Of a DNA stretch of 64,000 bases, positions 49,062-57,427 are shown piece by piece. Made by a program: the position numbers and the translations under genes. The notes under the pieces were generated by a model. It saw only the letters and a list, made by a program, of their open reading frames with translations. It did no database searches and was not told the DNA's origin. This stretch comes from JBBWZH01 sp035544115 (GTDB lineage Bacteria > Actinomycetota > Actinomycetes > Mycobacteriales > CADCTP01): assembly GCA_963714145.1 (NCBI GenBank), contig OY970235.1, positions 8,494,001-8,558,000 on the forward strand, written 5' to 3'. Position 1 is the first letter of the stretch; the number at the start of each line of letters is the position of its first letter.

Positions 49062-51613
49062 CGATCGTCGGCCTGGTCTGGCCGGACACCTCGGGCACCG
49101 ACGTGCACCTGGTGCCCGGGCTGGCGTCCCCCGAGTTCTTCCGGCTGGCGTGGGGACTCGAGCAGTCGGGTGTCGACGTCATCCGGCGGCATGTCTTCTC
49201 GATGGACGTGACCGTCGCGTTCAGCACCACGCTGGTCGGTGGTGCCGGGGCGCACGGCCTCCGGATCGACGCGAAGACCGGCGAGGTCGCGGTGCTCACC
49301 CCGGCGCTCGCCGGCCGGTCGTTCCTGCTCGGGCTCACGGTGACCGACCGGGTCGGCACCGGAACCGGAAGCGCCACCAGCCGGATCCGGATCCACGTCC
49401 ACGCCGCGATCGACCGGCTGTGGCTGACCCCGGCACCGCTCACCATCCGGCGCGGTTCGACGGCGGCGCGGTACAGCGTGCTGGCCAGGTTCACCGACGG
49501 GGTGATCGCGGACATCACCAACTGGTCGCCGTTCGAGAGCCGCGCGGGCGACACCGATCACACCTACGTGCACGCCGACGGCTCGCACGATCCGGCGCTC
49601 ACCTGGTCGGTGGAACCGCCGGCGAACGGGCTCGCCGTCGACCCCCAGACCGGCATCCTCAGCGTCCCGGCGGACAGCGGCCAGGGCCGGATCACGGTCC
49701 GGTTCGGGGCGAAGTCCGACACCGCGACGCTCCGCTTCGCGCCACCGTGGTCCACGCCGGTCACGGTGGAGCGGCGGGCCGGCCCGGGCGCCGTCGCGTT
49801 CAAGCTGATCCCGAACATCCTCTTCCTGCCGGACGGGTTCGCCGACAACACGGCCGACAAGGACGCGTTCGACCGCATCGTCCGGCTGATCGTCACCAGG
49901 CTGACCACGCGCCACCGCAGCCGGCCCTACCAGGCGTTCGGTCTCGACATCAACTACTGGAGCGCGTGGGTGCCATCGCCGGCCGCCGGCGTGACCGTGC
50001 TGCCCGAGCTGAACCCGGACTTCGCCACGCAGAACCCGGCGGACGGGTCCCAGCACGCCGTCGAGGTTCCGCTGCCCAGTGGCACGATCGCCCGGGCCAG
50101 CTGGCGACTGGAAGACATGATCGAAGGCGTCGGGCTGCCGACGCCGGTCGATTCGGAGAACAACGACCTCACCGCCAAGCGGATCAACGACTGGGCGGCC
50201 ATCTACCCGGGGGTGAGCCGGCCGCGGGTCGCGGCCGCGTTCCCGGCCTGGACCGGGCTCAAGAGCCGGGCGGTGGTGGACGAGCAGAACACCGCCTTCC
50301 ACATGGCGTTCGGCGAACGACCGACGGTCGATCAGCAGCTCGTCGCGCACGCTCTCACGCTGAACCACCGGCGGGTCTCCGACGCCGACTTCAACGCCTT
50401 CCTGGGTGGGTTGCAGGCGATCGTGAAGCGGCCGGACGGCACTCCGGTTCCGGTCGCCATGAAGGACGACGCGGGCAAACCGATCTGGGTCACCGGGAAG
50501 GACCATGCGCTGGTCGTGGTCATCTGCCGGTCCTCGCATGTCGGCGGGGTCAACTCCTTCCGCGAGACCGGCGTCGACGGTGCCCGGACGCTCGGTGTGG
50601 CGCTCGCGGCACGCCAGTTCCACCAGGTTCTCGTGGACCAGTCCGGGGAGACCTTCGTGCAGGCCGACTCCATCCCCACCGACGTGTTCTACGACATGTG
50701 GCTGACGGCGGCGCACGAGCTGGGTCACGCGTTCGGGCTGGGCGACGAGTACGCGAACCGGTCCAGCCCGGCCACCGCGGCCGAGATCGCGACCGCCGCG
50801 AACCGGTCCCCCAACGTCCAGCACATCAGCACCCTGACGACCGGCGGCGTGCTCGACGCCAAGAAGATCAAATGGGCGAACTGGCCGCGCATCGCCAGGG
50901 CCGGTGTGCTGGCGGACACCGTCGTACCCATCGCCGGGCAGCCCAACCGGTTCACCGTCCATCTCCGGGACGCGGTCGCGTCGAAGCTCAGGCCCACCGA
51001 CGTCGCCCGGTTCCGGAAGTGGCCGCTGGTCACGGCCGGCGCCGCCTCGCCGCGGTTCACCGTCGACACGATCGAGATCCGCACGAACCAGGTGACGCTG
51101 ACGAAGATCGAGGCTGACCCGTTCGATCCGACGGCCTTCCCGGGTGGGAGCGTCCTGATGGTGCCGGTGCGGGCCCCGGTCAAGGACGGCAAGCTCGGTG
51201 CCGACCGGCCGCTGGCCGACCCGACCGTCCTGCAGCGGATCACCGACACCGGCAACCCGCTCAACGCCGACCCGAACAGCCCGCACAACCTACCGCCGCT
51301 GAACGCCGTGGTGCCCGCGCCGACGAAGGCCACCAACTTCCCCGGCGGCAATGCGCCCAAGCCGCCGCCGCTCTCGAGTTGGATCGTCGGGCTCTACGAC
51401 AACGGCTCCACCCGCACCAAGGGCTTCTACCACCCGACCGGCATCTGCCTGATGATCCAGAACGCGGACGACGCCGGCGGCAAGCGACCGACCACCCTCT
51501 ACGACTTCTGCATCGTCTGCCATTACGCGCTCGTGGACCAGGTCAATCCGACCTTGCACAACACCGTCGAGGACGAGTTCATCGAGCGCTTCGGGAAGCA
51601 GGGCGCGATATGA
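49058..51613 (+). CDS. M64-like zinc metallopeptidase with Ig-like N-terminal region
   Basis: The product is 851 residues with no signal peptide. The first 215 residues are beta-rich with Ig-like features (LTLDTVTDR-type strands, TGILSVPADSGQGRITVRFG). The peptidase part starts near residue 245 with IPNILFLPDGFADNTADKDA. The zinc site is HELGH at 553-557, followed by AFGLGDEY, the form used by M64 (IgA peptidase) relatives. The C-terminus has GFYHPTGICLMIQNADDAG and YDFCIVCHYALVDQVNP, the Cys pattern usual in this family. It is the first large gene of the operon; the next gene starts within its stop. The ATG at 49058 is chosen, with a GTG at 49028 as alternative. Confidence 0.8.
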   Translation: MTIVGLVWPDTSGTDVHLVPGLASPEFFRLAWGLEQSGVDVIRRHVFSMDVTVAFSTTLVGGAGAHGLRIDAKTGEVAVLTPALAGRSFLLGLTVTDRVGTGTGSATSRIRIHVHAAIDRLWLTPAPLTIRRGSTAARYSVLARFTDGVIADITNWSPFESRAGDTDHTYVHADGSHDPALTWSVEPPANGLAVDPQTGILSVPADSGQGRITVRFGAKSDTATLRFAPPWSTPVTVERRAGPGAVAFKLIPNILFLPDGFADNTADKDAFDRIVRLIVTRLTTRHRSRPYQAFGLDINYWSAWVPSPAAGVTVLPELNPDFATQNPADGSQHAVEVPLPSGTIARASWRLEDMIEGVGLPTPVDSENNDLTAKRINDWAAIYPGVSRPRVAAAFPAWTGLKSRAVVDEQNTAFHMAFGERPTVDQQLVAHALTLNHRRVSDADFNAFLGGLQAIVKRPDGTPVPVAMKDDAGKPIWVTGKDHALVVVICRSSHVGGVNSFRETGVDGARTLGVALAARQFHQVLVDQSGETFVQADSIPTDVFYDMWLTAAHELGHAFGLGDEYANRSSPATAAEIATAANRSPNVQHISTLTTGGVLDAKKIKWANWPRIARAGVLADTVVPIAGQPNRFTVHLRDAVASKLRPTDVARFRKWPLVTAGAASPRFTVDTIEIRTNQVTLTKIEADPFDPTAFPGGSVLMVPVRAPVKDGKLGADRPLADPTVLQRITDTGNPLNADPNSPHNLPPLNAVVPAPTKATNFPGGNAPKPPPLSSWIVGLYDNGSTRTKGFYHPTGICLMIQNADDAGGKRPTTLYDFCIVCHYALVDQVNPTLHNTVEDEFIERFGKQGAI

Positions 51614-54600
51614 CCGAGCCGGCGACCGCGAACGGCACCCTGGGAGTGCTCGCCCACCATCTGGTCGAAACCGTCCGCCCGCTGGGGCAGGCGTTCAGCG
51701 ACCCCGACGAGTTCGCCACGCTGATGTTCGAGCTCGGCTGGGACGTGCCCGGCCTGCCCGCCTCCTATCCGGCGGTCGCGGCCAAGGTCACCCAGGCGGT
51801 GAACGCCATCGAGGCGCTGACCGACGGCGCCAGCACCGACGAGATCCTCGCCGTGGTCCGCACCGCCGGCGACGTCTACCGGGCGGTGGCCGCGCTGACC
51901 GAGACGCCGGCCGGCATCGACCCGGCGGTGTTCCTGCCGGAGCTGGCCCGCCGGGTGTTCGAGTACCTGCTCGGCCGGCAGCTCCGGACCGGGGCGCCGG
52001 ACTGGTACTCGCTGCTCGAGACGCTCGGCATCGTCGCGGAGGAGGATCACCCGCCCGCCGGCACCCGGCCCGGGTTCGTCCGGATCCGGTTCGACTGGGA
52101 CCAGATCCCCGCGCTGCTGGCCGACCCGGGCCGGGTGCCCGAGCTGGTCTACGGCTGGGGCACGCCGAACCTCGCCACCGGCAAGCTGGTGGAACTCGTC
52201 GGCGAGCTGATCTCCGGCCTGGGCCTGCCCGGGTCGCTCGACCTGCTCAGTGCCGAGGACGTGGCCACCCTGCACGCGGACGCCGGTCAGCCGCCGGACG
52301 AGACCGCCGGCCGGGGCGTGTCGCTCATCCTCAGCGACGTCACGCTGCCGGACGGCACGACCTCGCTGCTCGGCCTGCAGGTCACCGGCCTGCCCGCGGA
52401 CGGGGACGCGCTGCCCGGGCTGATCCTGCTGCCCAAGGTGCCGGACGGGGTCGACGCCACGGTGCCGTTGAGTCCGAATTGGACACTGAAGCTGCGGGCC
52501 GGGACCGATCTCGGCCAGCAGCTCGGCGTGTACGCGCGGCCCGGCGGCGTCGGCGTCAAGTACCCGGGCGCGCCCGGGCAGCCGCTGCCCAGCGCCGGTT
52601 TCGGGGTGTCGCTGGCGTTCGCGCCGGAGCAGCCGACCCAGCTGTTCGGCCAGCCCGGGCAGACCCGGCTGGAGCTCGGCGGTGCGACCGTGGACGCCTC
52701 GGTCGACCTGCGCGCCGGCGAGCCGGAGGTGGCGCTGCGGGCCGCGGTCACCGGGCTCGCACTGGTGCTGTCCGCCGCCGGCGCGGACGGCTTCCTCGGC
52801 ACCGTGCTCGGCGACAACGAGCTGACGATCACGATCCCGGCCGAGCTGGCCTGGTCCAGCCGGACCGGCCTGCGATTCGCCACCGGAGCCGGGCTGGCGC
52901 TGACCATCGCGCCGAAGCTCGATGTCGGCCCGGTCCGGATCGACCAGGTCACCCTCGCGCTGTCCGCGGACACCGGCACCCCGGCGGTCACGGTCCGCGC
53001 CACCACCGCGCTGTCCGGCGGCTTCGGCCCGTTCTCGTTCTCGGTCGAGGGGTTCGGCGTCGAGCTGCCGGTGCGGTTCACCGACGGCAACGCCGGGCCG
53101 GTCGACATCGGCCTGCGGATCGCCCCGCCCACCGGCGCCGGCCTGGCCGTGAACGGCGGCGTGGTCGCCGGCGGCGGCTTCCTCCGGTACGACCCGGACC
53201 GCGGCGAGTACGCCGGCGCGCTGGAACTCGAACTCGCCGACTTCCTCGCGGTGAAGGCGATCGGCATCATCACCACCCGGCAGCCGGACGGGTCGCGCGG
53301 CTTCTCGCTGCTGATCGTGCTCACCGCCGAGTTCGGCAGCGGGCTGCAGCTCGGCTACGGGTTCACGCTGCTCGCGGTCGGCGGCCTGATCGGCCTCAAC
53401 CGCGGGATGAACCTGCAGGCGCTGGTCGAGGGCGTCCGCACCGGCTCGATCGAGTCGGTGGCGTTCCCCCGGGACGTCATCGCGAACGCCCCGCGCATCC
53501 TGTCCGACCTGAACCGGTTCTTCCCGCCCGAGCAGGGCACGTTCCTGGTCGGGCCGATGCTGAAGCTCGGCTGGGGCACGCCCACGCTGGTCTCGATCTC
53601 GCTCGGCGTGATCGTCGAGATCCCCGGCGACATCGCCGTACTGGGCGTGCTCAAGGTCGCGCTGCCGACCGCGGACGACCCGCTGCTGGTCATCCAGGCG
53701 CAGTTCGTCGGCGCGCTGGAGCTGGACAAGTCGCGGCTGTGGTTCTTCTCGAAGCTGTTCGACTCGCGCATCCTCACGATGACCGTCGACGGCGGCATGG
53801 GCGTTCTCGTCGCCTGGGGCGACCAGCCCGACCTGGTGCTCACCGTCGGCGGTTTCCACCCGGCGTACCGGCCGCCGCCGCTGCCGTTCCCGGTTCCGGA
53901 CCGGCTTTCGGTGGACCTGCTGAACCGGCGCAACCAGCTGATCCGGGTGCAGGGCTACTTCGCGGTCACCAGCAACACCGTCCAGTTCGGCGCGAAGGTC
54001 GAGCTGAAGCTCGGGTTCAGCTCGTTCGGCGTGGAGGGGCACCTCGGCTTCGACGCGCTGTTCCAGTTCTCGCCGTTCCGGTTCGCCATCCACATCTCGG
54101 CCGGCGTCACGCTCAAGGCGTTCGGCGTCGGCGCGTTCGGCATCGACCTGGACTTCCAGCTCGAGGGGCCGGCGCCGTGGCGGGCGCACGGCAAGGGCTC
54201 GATCGGGTTCCTGTTCTTCTCGATCTCGGCGAACTTCGACGTCACCTGGGGCGAGGAACGGGACACCGCGCTGCCGCCGATCCCGGTGCTGCCGCTGCTG
54301 GCGAACGAGATCGGCAAGCCGGAGGGCTGGCAGACCCGGCTGCCGTCCGGCGGCAACCGGTCCCTGGTCAGCCTGCGCACCCTGCCCGACAACGGCGAGC
54401 TCGTGCTCCATCCACTCGGGACGCTGGTCATCCGGCAGCGGGCGCTGCCGCTGAACGTCCGGATCGACCGGGTCGGCGGGCAGCAGGCGTCCGACGGGCG
54501 CCGGTTCGGCGTCGCGGTGGTCGGCGACGACCTGAAGCTGCTCTCGACGACCGGCGACAAGTTCGCGATGGGCCAGTTCCAGGACCTGTCCAACGCGGCG

Positions 54601-56223
54601 AAGCTGTCCCGGCCGTCGTACGAGACGCAGGACGCCGGCCTGGAGCTCACCGCGAAGCAGGGCACGCTCGCGTCGGCCCGGGTGGTCCGCCGCAGCGCCC
54701 GGTACGAGCTGCGCGTGCTCGACTCCCGACCGGTGGCCGCCGGGGCGGCCGCGGCGGCCGTGCTGGCCGCCCCCGCGGTGCGGCGGTTCCACAACGTCAA
54801 CGCGGCCGTCTTCGACCAGCTGCTCGCCGGCAGCAGCACCAGCCGGGCCGCGCTGTCGCAGCGGCAGGCCCGGCAGCAGCAGCCGTTCGCGGCGACCGAC
54901 ACCGTCCAGGTCAGCGAGGCCCGGTTCGTGGTCGCGTACCTGAAGAGCAACCGGCAGGCGCTCCCGCCGGGCAGCCTCGGCCGGGCGGTCACCACGTACC
55001 GCAGCCGGACGACCGCCGCGGACGCGCTCGCCGACTTCGTCACCGCCGACCCGAACCTGGCCGGCGCGCTACACGTCATCCCGGCCTCCGAGGCGGCCGC
55101 CGAGCCGGGTGTACCCGGCACCTGGGCCGGGGCCGGCGTGCTACCCGCTGCGGTGTCCGATGTGGACCTGGTGCCGCTGCCGAACGGTCGGGTGCTGACC
55201 GCCGGCGGCACCGACCCGGCCGGCGCGCCGACCGCCGCGGTGTCGCTGTTCGACCCGACGAGCGACAGCTGGGCCGCCGGCAGCCCGCTCGGCACCGCCC
55301 GGCAGGGGCACACGACCACGCGCCTGGCCGACGGCCGGGTACTGGTCGCCGGCGGCCGCGGCCACGGCGGCGTGCTCGCGTCGGCCGAGCTGTTCGCGCC
55401 CGCCGCCGGCAGCTGGACCCGCTTGCCGGCGATGGGCGTCGCCCGGCACGGCCACACCGCCACCCTGCTCGCCGACGGCCGGGTGCTGGTCGCCGGCGGC
55501 GAGACGACCCGGATCGGCGCGGAGGACGGGGCGACCGGGTCCGCCGAGGTTTTCGACCCGGTCAGCACGACCTGGCGGCCGGTCGCGCCGATGGTCGACC
55601 CCCGGGCCCGGCACCAGGCGGCGCTGCTGGCCGAGGACGGCCGGGTGCTGGTGGTCGGCGGGACGGTGCCCACCGGTGCCGGCGACCGGGCCGCGACCCC
55701 GTACTGCGAGCTGTTCGACCCGGACCAGGGCACCTGGACGACCACCGGCACGCTGCGCCGGGCCCGCGCCGGCCACCAGGTCACCGCGCTGCCGAAGGGT
55801 CACGCGCTGGTCACCGGCGGCGAGCCGGTGGTCGCCCCGGACGGCACGTTCGACCCGCACGATCTGGCCACCACCGAGCTGTACGACGTGGCGACCGGCG
55901 CCTGGACCGACGACGCCGAACTGCCCGGCGGCGGCCGTTCCGGGCACCGCGCCCTGCTGCTGCGGTCCGGAACGGTGCTCGTCACCGGTGGTTCGGGGGC
56001 GCCGGAACGCACCGCCGGCTACCGGTCCACGGCCGGCCGGGACGCGACGTCCGGCACCTGGACCCGGCTGGCCGGCCACGCCCTCGGCCGTTCCGGGCAC
56101 GGCGTCGCGCAGCTCACCGACGACCGCGTCCTGGTCGCCGGCGGTACCGCCGCGGCCGGGGCGGCGGCCGCCGGACCCGACCCGACCGACCCCGCCGGCA
56201 CCGGCGAAGCGCTCATCCCGTGA
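51610..56223 (+). CDS. Giant beta-rich protein (probable DUF6603) with C-terminal Kelch propeller
   Basis: The product is 1537 residues with no signal peptide. Residues about 1-240 are helical. About 240-1150 are long amphipathic beta-strands with many glycine turns. In 570-890, GYGFTLLAVGGLIGLNRGMN, FPRDVIANAPRILSDLNRFF and GPMLKLGWGTPTLVSISLGV resemble my memory of DUF6603. Residues about 1160-1537 form a Kelch propeller with repeats such as LADGRVLVAGGRGHGGVLAS, AELFAPAAGSWTRLPAMGVA and RHGHTATLLADGRVLVAGGE. The last third closely resembles the free-standing Kelch protein encoded next. The biochemical role is unknown. ATG overlaps the peptidase TGA. Confidence 0.75.
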   Translation: MTEPATANGTLGVLAHHLVETVRPLGQAFSDPDEFATLMFELGWDVPGLPASYPAVAAKVTQAVNAIEALTDGASTDEILAVVRTAGDVYRAVAALTETPAGIDPAVFLPELARRVFEYLLGRQLRTGAPDWYSLLETLGIVAEEDHPPAGTRPGFVRIRFDWDQIPALLADPGRVPELVYGWGTPNLATGKLVELVGELISGLGLPGSLDLLSAEDVATLHADAGQPPDETAGRGVSLILSDVTLPDGTTSLLGLQVTGLPADGDALPGLILLPKVPDGVDATVPLSPNWTLKLRAGTDLGQQLGVYARPGGVGVKYPGAPGQPLPSAGFGVSLAFAPEQPTQLFGQPGQTRLELGGATVDASVDLRAGEPEVALRAAVTGLALVLSAAGADGFLGTVLGDNELTITIPAELAWSSRTGLRFATGAGLALTIAPKLDVGPVRIDQVTLALSADTGTPAVTVRATTALSGGFGPFSFSVEGFGVELPVRFTDGNAGPVDIGLRIAPPTGAGLAVNGGVVAGGGFLRYDPDRGEYAGALELELADFLAVKAIGIITTRQPDGSRGFSLLIVLTAEFGSGLQLGYGFTLLAVGGLIGLNRGMNLQALVEGVRTGSIESVAFPRDVIANAPRILSDLNRFFPPEQGTFLVGPMLKLGWGTPTLVSISLGVIVEIPGDIAVLGVLKVALPTADDPLLVIQAQFVGALELDKSRLWFFSKLFDSRILTMTVDGGMGVLVAWGDQPDLVLTVGGFHPAYRPPPLPFPVPDRLSVDLLNRRNQLIRVQGYFAVTSNTVQFGAKVELKLGFSSFGVEGHLGFDALFQFSPFRFAIHISAGVTLKAFGVGAFGIDLDFQLEGPAPWRAHGKGSIGFLFFSISANFDVTWGEERDTALPPIPVLPLLANEIGKPEGWQTRLPSGGNRSLVSLRTLPDNGELVLHPLGTLVIRQRALPLNVRIDRVGGQQASDGRRFGVAVVGDDLKLLSTTGDKFAMGQFQDLSNAAKLSRPSYETQDAGLELTAKQGTLASARVVRRSARYELRVLDSRPVAAGAAAAAVLAAPAVRRFHNVNAAVFDQLLAGSSTSRAALSQRQARQQQPFAATDTVQVSEARFVVAYLKSNRQALPPGSLGRAVTTYRSRTTAADALADFVTADPNLAGALHVIPASEAAAEPGVPGTWAGAGVLPAAVSDVDLVPLPNGRVLTAGGTDPAGAPTAAVSLFDPTSDSWAAGSPLGTARQGHTTTRLADGRVLVAGGRGHGGVLASAELFAPAAGSWTRLPAMGVARHGHTATLLADGRVLVAGGETTRIGAEDGATGSAEVFDPVSTTWRPVAPMVDPRARHQAALLAEDGRVLVVGGTVPTGAGDRAATPYCELFDPDQGTWTTTGTLRRARAGHQVTALPKGHALVTGGEPVVAPDGTFDPHDLATTELYDVATGAWTDDAELPGGGRSGHRALLLRSGTVLVTGGSGAPERTAGYRSTAGRDATSGTWTRLAGHALGRSGHGVAQLTDDRVLVAGGTAAAGAAAAGPDPTDPAGTGEALIP

Positions 56224-56251
56224 CGGACCGCGGCTACTTCGGAGGAATCAG

Positions 56252-57427
56252 ATGACGACACCCACCGTGGCCGGCACCGGAGCCTGGACGCCCGTCGGCG
56301 GCCTGCCCGTGGCCGCCGCCTGGTACGGCCAGCACGACGGCGCCGTGGTGCTCGACGACGCGGGCGGCGCGCTGGTCGCCGGCGGGGCCGACGCGACCGG
56401 CAACGCCATCGACGCGGCCGCCCGCTACGACCCGGTCGGGAACAAGTGGGAGACCACCGGCGGGCTGCGGGCCGCCCGCCGGCTGCACACGATCACCCGG
56501 CTGCCGGACGGCAGCGTAATGGTCACCGGGGGGCTCGGCGGGACCGACGACGGCGGCCCGGGGCTGCCGTCGGTCGAGCTGTACGACCCCGGGGAGAAGA
56601 CCTGGACGACCATCGCCCCGCTGGGCCAGCCCCGGTGGGGACACAGCGCCACGCTGCTCGCCGACGGCAGCGTGCTGGTCGCCGGCGGCAGCGCGCCCCG
56701 GCCCGGCGGCGGCGTGCACGCGCTGCGGTCGACCGAACTGTACGACCCGGTGGAAAAGACCTGGTCGCCCGCGGCGGAGCTGACCGACGGCCGGTCCGGC
56801 CACACCGCGGTACCCCTCACCGGCGGGCTGGTGCTGGTCTGCGGTGGGGTCGCGCCGGTCGGCACGGCCGAGGACCCGGCGCTGGCGTTCTGCGAGCTGT
56901 ACCACCCCGGCGACGACGACGAGTGGACGCCCACCGGCAGCCTGCGCCAGGCCCGCCGGCACCACGCCGCGGCCGCGCTGTCCGGCACCACCGTGCTGAT
57001 CACCGGCGGCGCCGCGCCCGGATCCCCGGGCACCGGCCCCTACGACCCGTTCAGCCGGCGCACCGCGGAGAAGTTCGACGCCACCAGCGGGACGTGGACC
57101 GCCGTGCACGACATGCCGGCCGGGCGGGCGCTGCACCGGGCGGTGCCGCAGGGCGCCGGCAAGGTGCTCGTCCTCGGTGGCGCGGCCAGCGACCGGGACG
57201 AGGCCGGGTACCGCAGCGCGGTCGGCTACACCGCGACCGGTGACGCCTGGGCGCCGGCGGCGGGCCTCGACACCGGCCGGTGGGGGTTCGCGGCCGCCGT
57301 GCTGCCGAGCGGGAAGGTGCTGATCGCCGGCGGGGTGGCCCGGTCCGGGCTGGCCGCGGCCGACCCGACCGTCACCGAGCTGACCAGAACCAGCGAGCTG
57401 TTCGACGGCACGGCCGGCCTTTCATGA
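56252..57427 (+). CDS. Kelch-repeat beta-propeller protein
   Basis: The product is 391 residues, made almost entirely of Kelch repeats of about 50-60 residues. They include GAVVLDDAGGALVAGGADAT, RLPDGSVMVTGGLGG, ATLLADGSVLVAGGSAPRPG, CELYHPGDDDEWTPTGSLRQ and VLPSGKVLIAGGVA, each pairing a GG turn with a later Tyr/Trp. It resembles the C-terminal 380 residues of the protein encoded upstream. GGAGGAATCAG precedes the ATG, in a 28-base gap, so it has the only independent strong ribosome binding site within the operon after the leader. It has no signal peptide. It probably binds another protein of the system. Confidence 0.82.
   Translation: MTTPTVAGTGAWTPVGGLPVAAAWYGQHDGAVVLDDAGGALVAGGADATGNAIDAAARYDPVGNKWETTGGLRAARRLHTITRLPDGSVMVTGGLGGTDDGGPGLPSVELYDPGEKTWTTIAPLGQPRWGHSATLLADGSVLVAGGSAPRPGGGVHALRSTELYDPVEKTWSPAAELTDGRSGHTAVPLTGGLVLVCGGVAPVGTAEDPALAFCELYHPGDDDEWTPTGSLRQARRHHAAAALSGTTVLITGGAAPGSPGTGPYDPFSRRTAEKFDATSGTWTAVHDMPAGRALHRAVPQGAGKVLVLGGAASDRDEAGYRSAVGYTATGDAWAPAAGLDTGRWGFAAAVLPSGKVLIAGGVARSGLAAADPTVTELTRTSELFDGTAGLS

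Noticed and set aside
48779..51286. Long minus-strand frame opposite the M64 gene
   Set aside because: Low-complexity Arg/Asp/Gly-rich translation with no family resemblance. The plus strand carries the HELGH motif.
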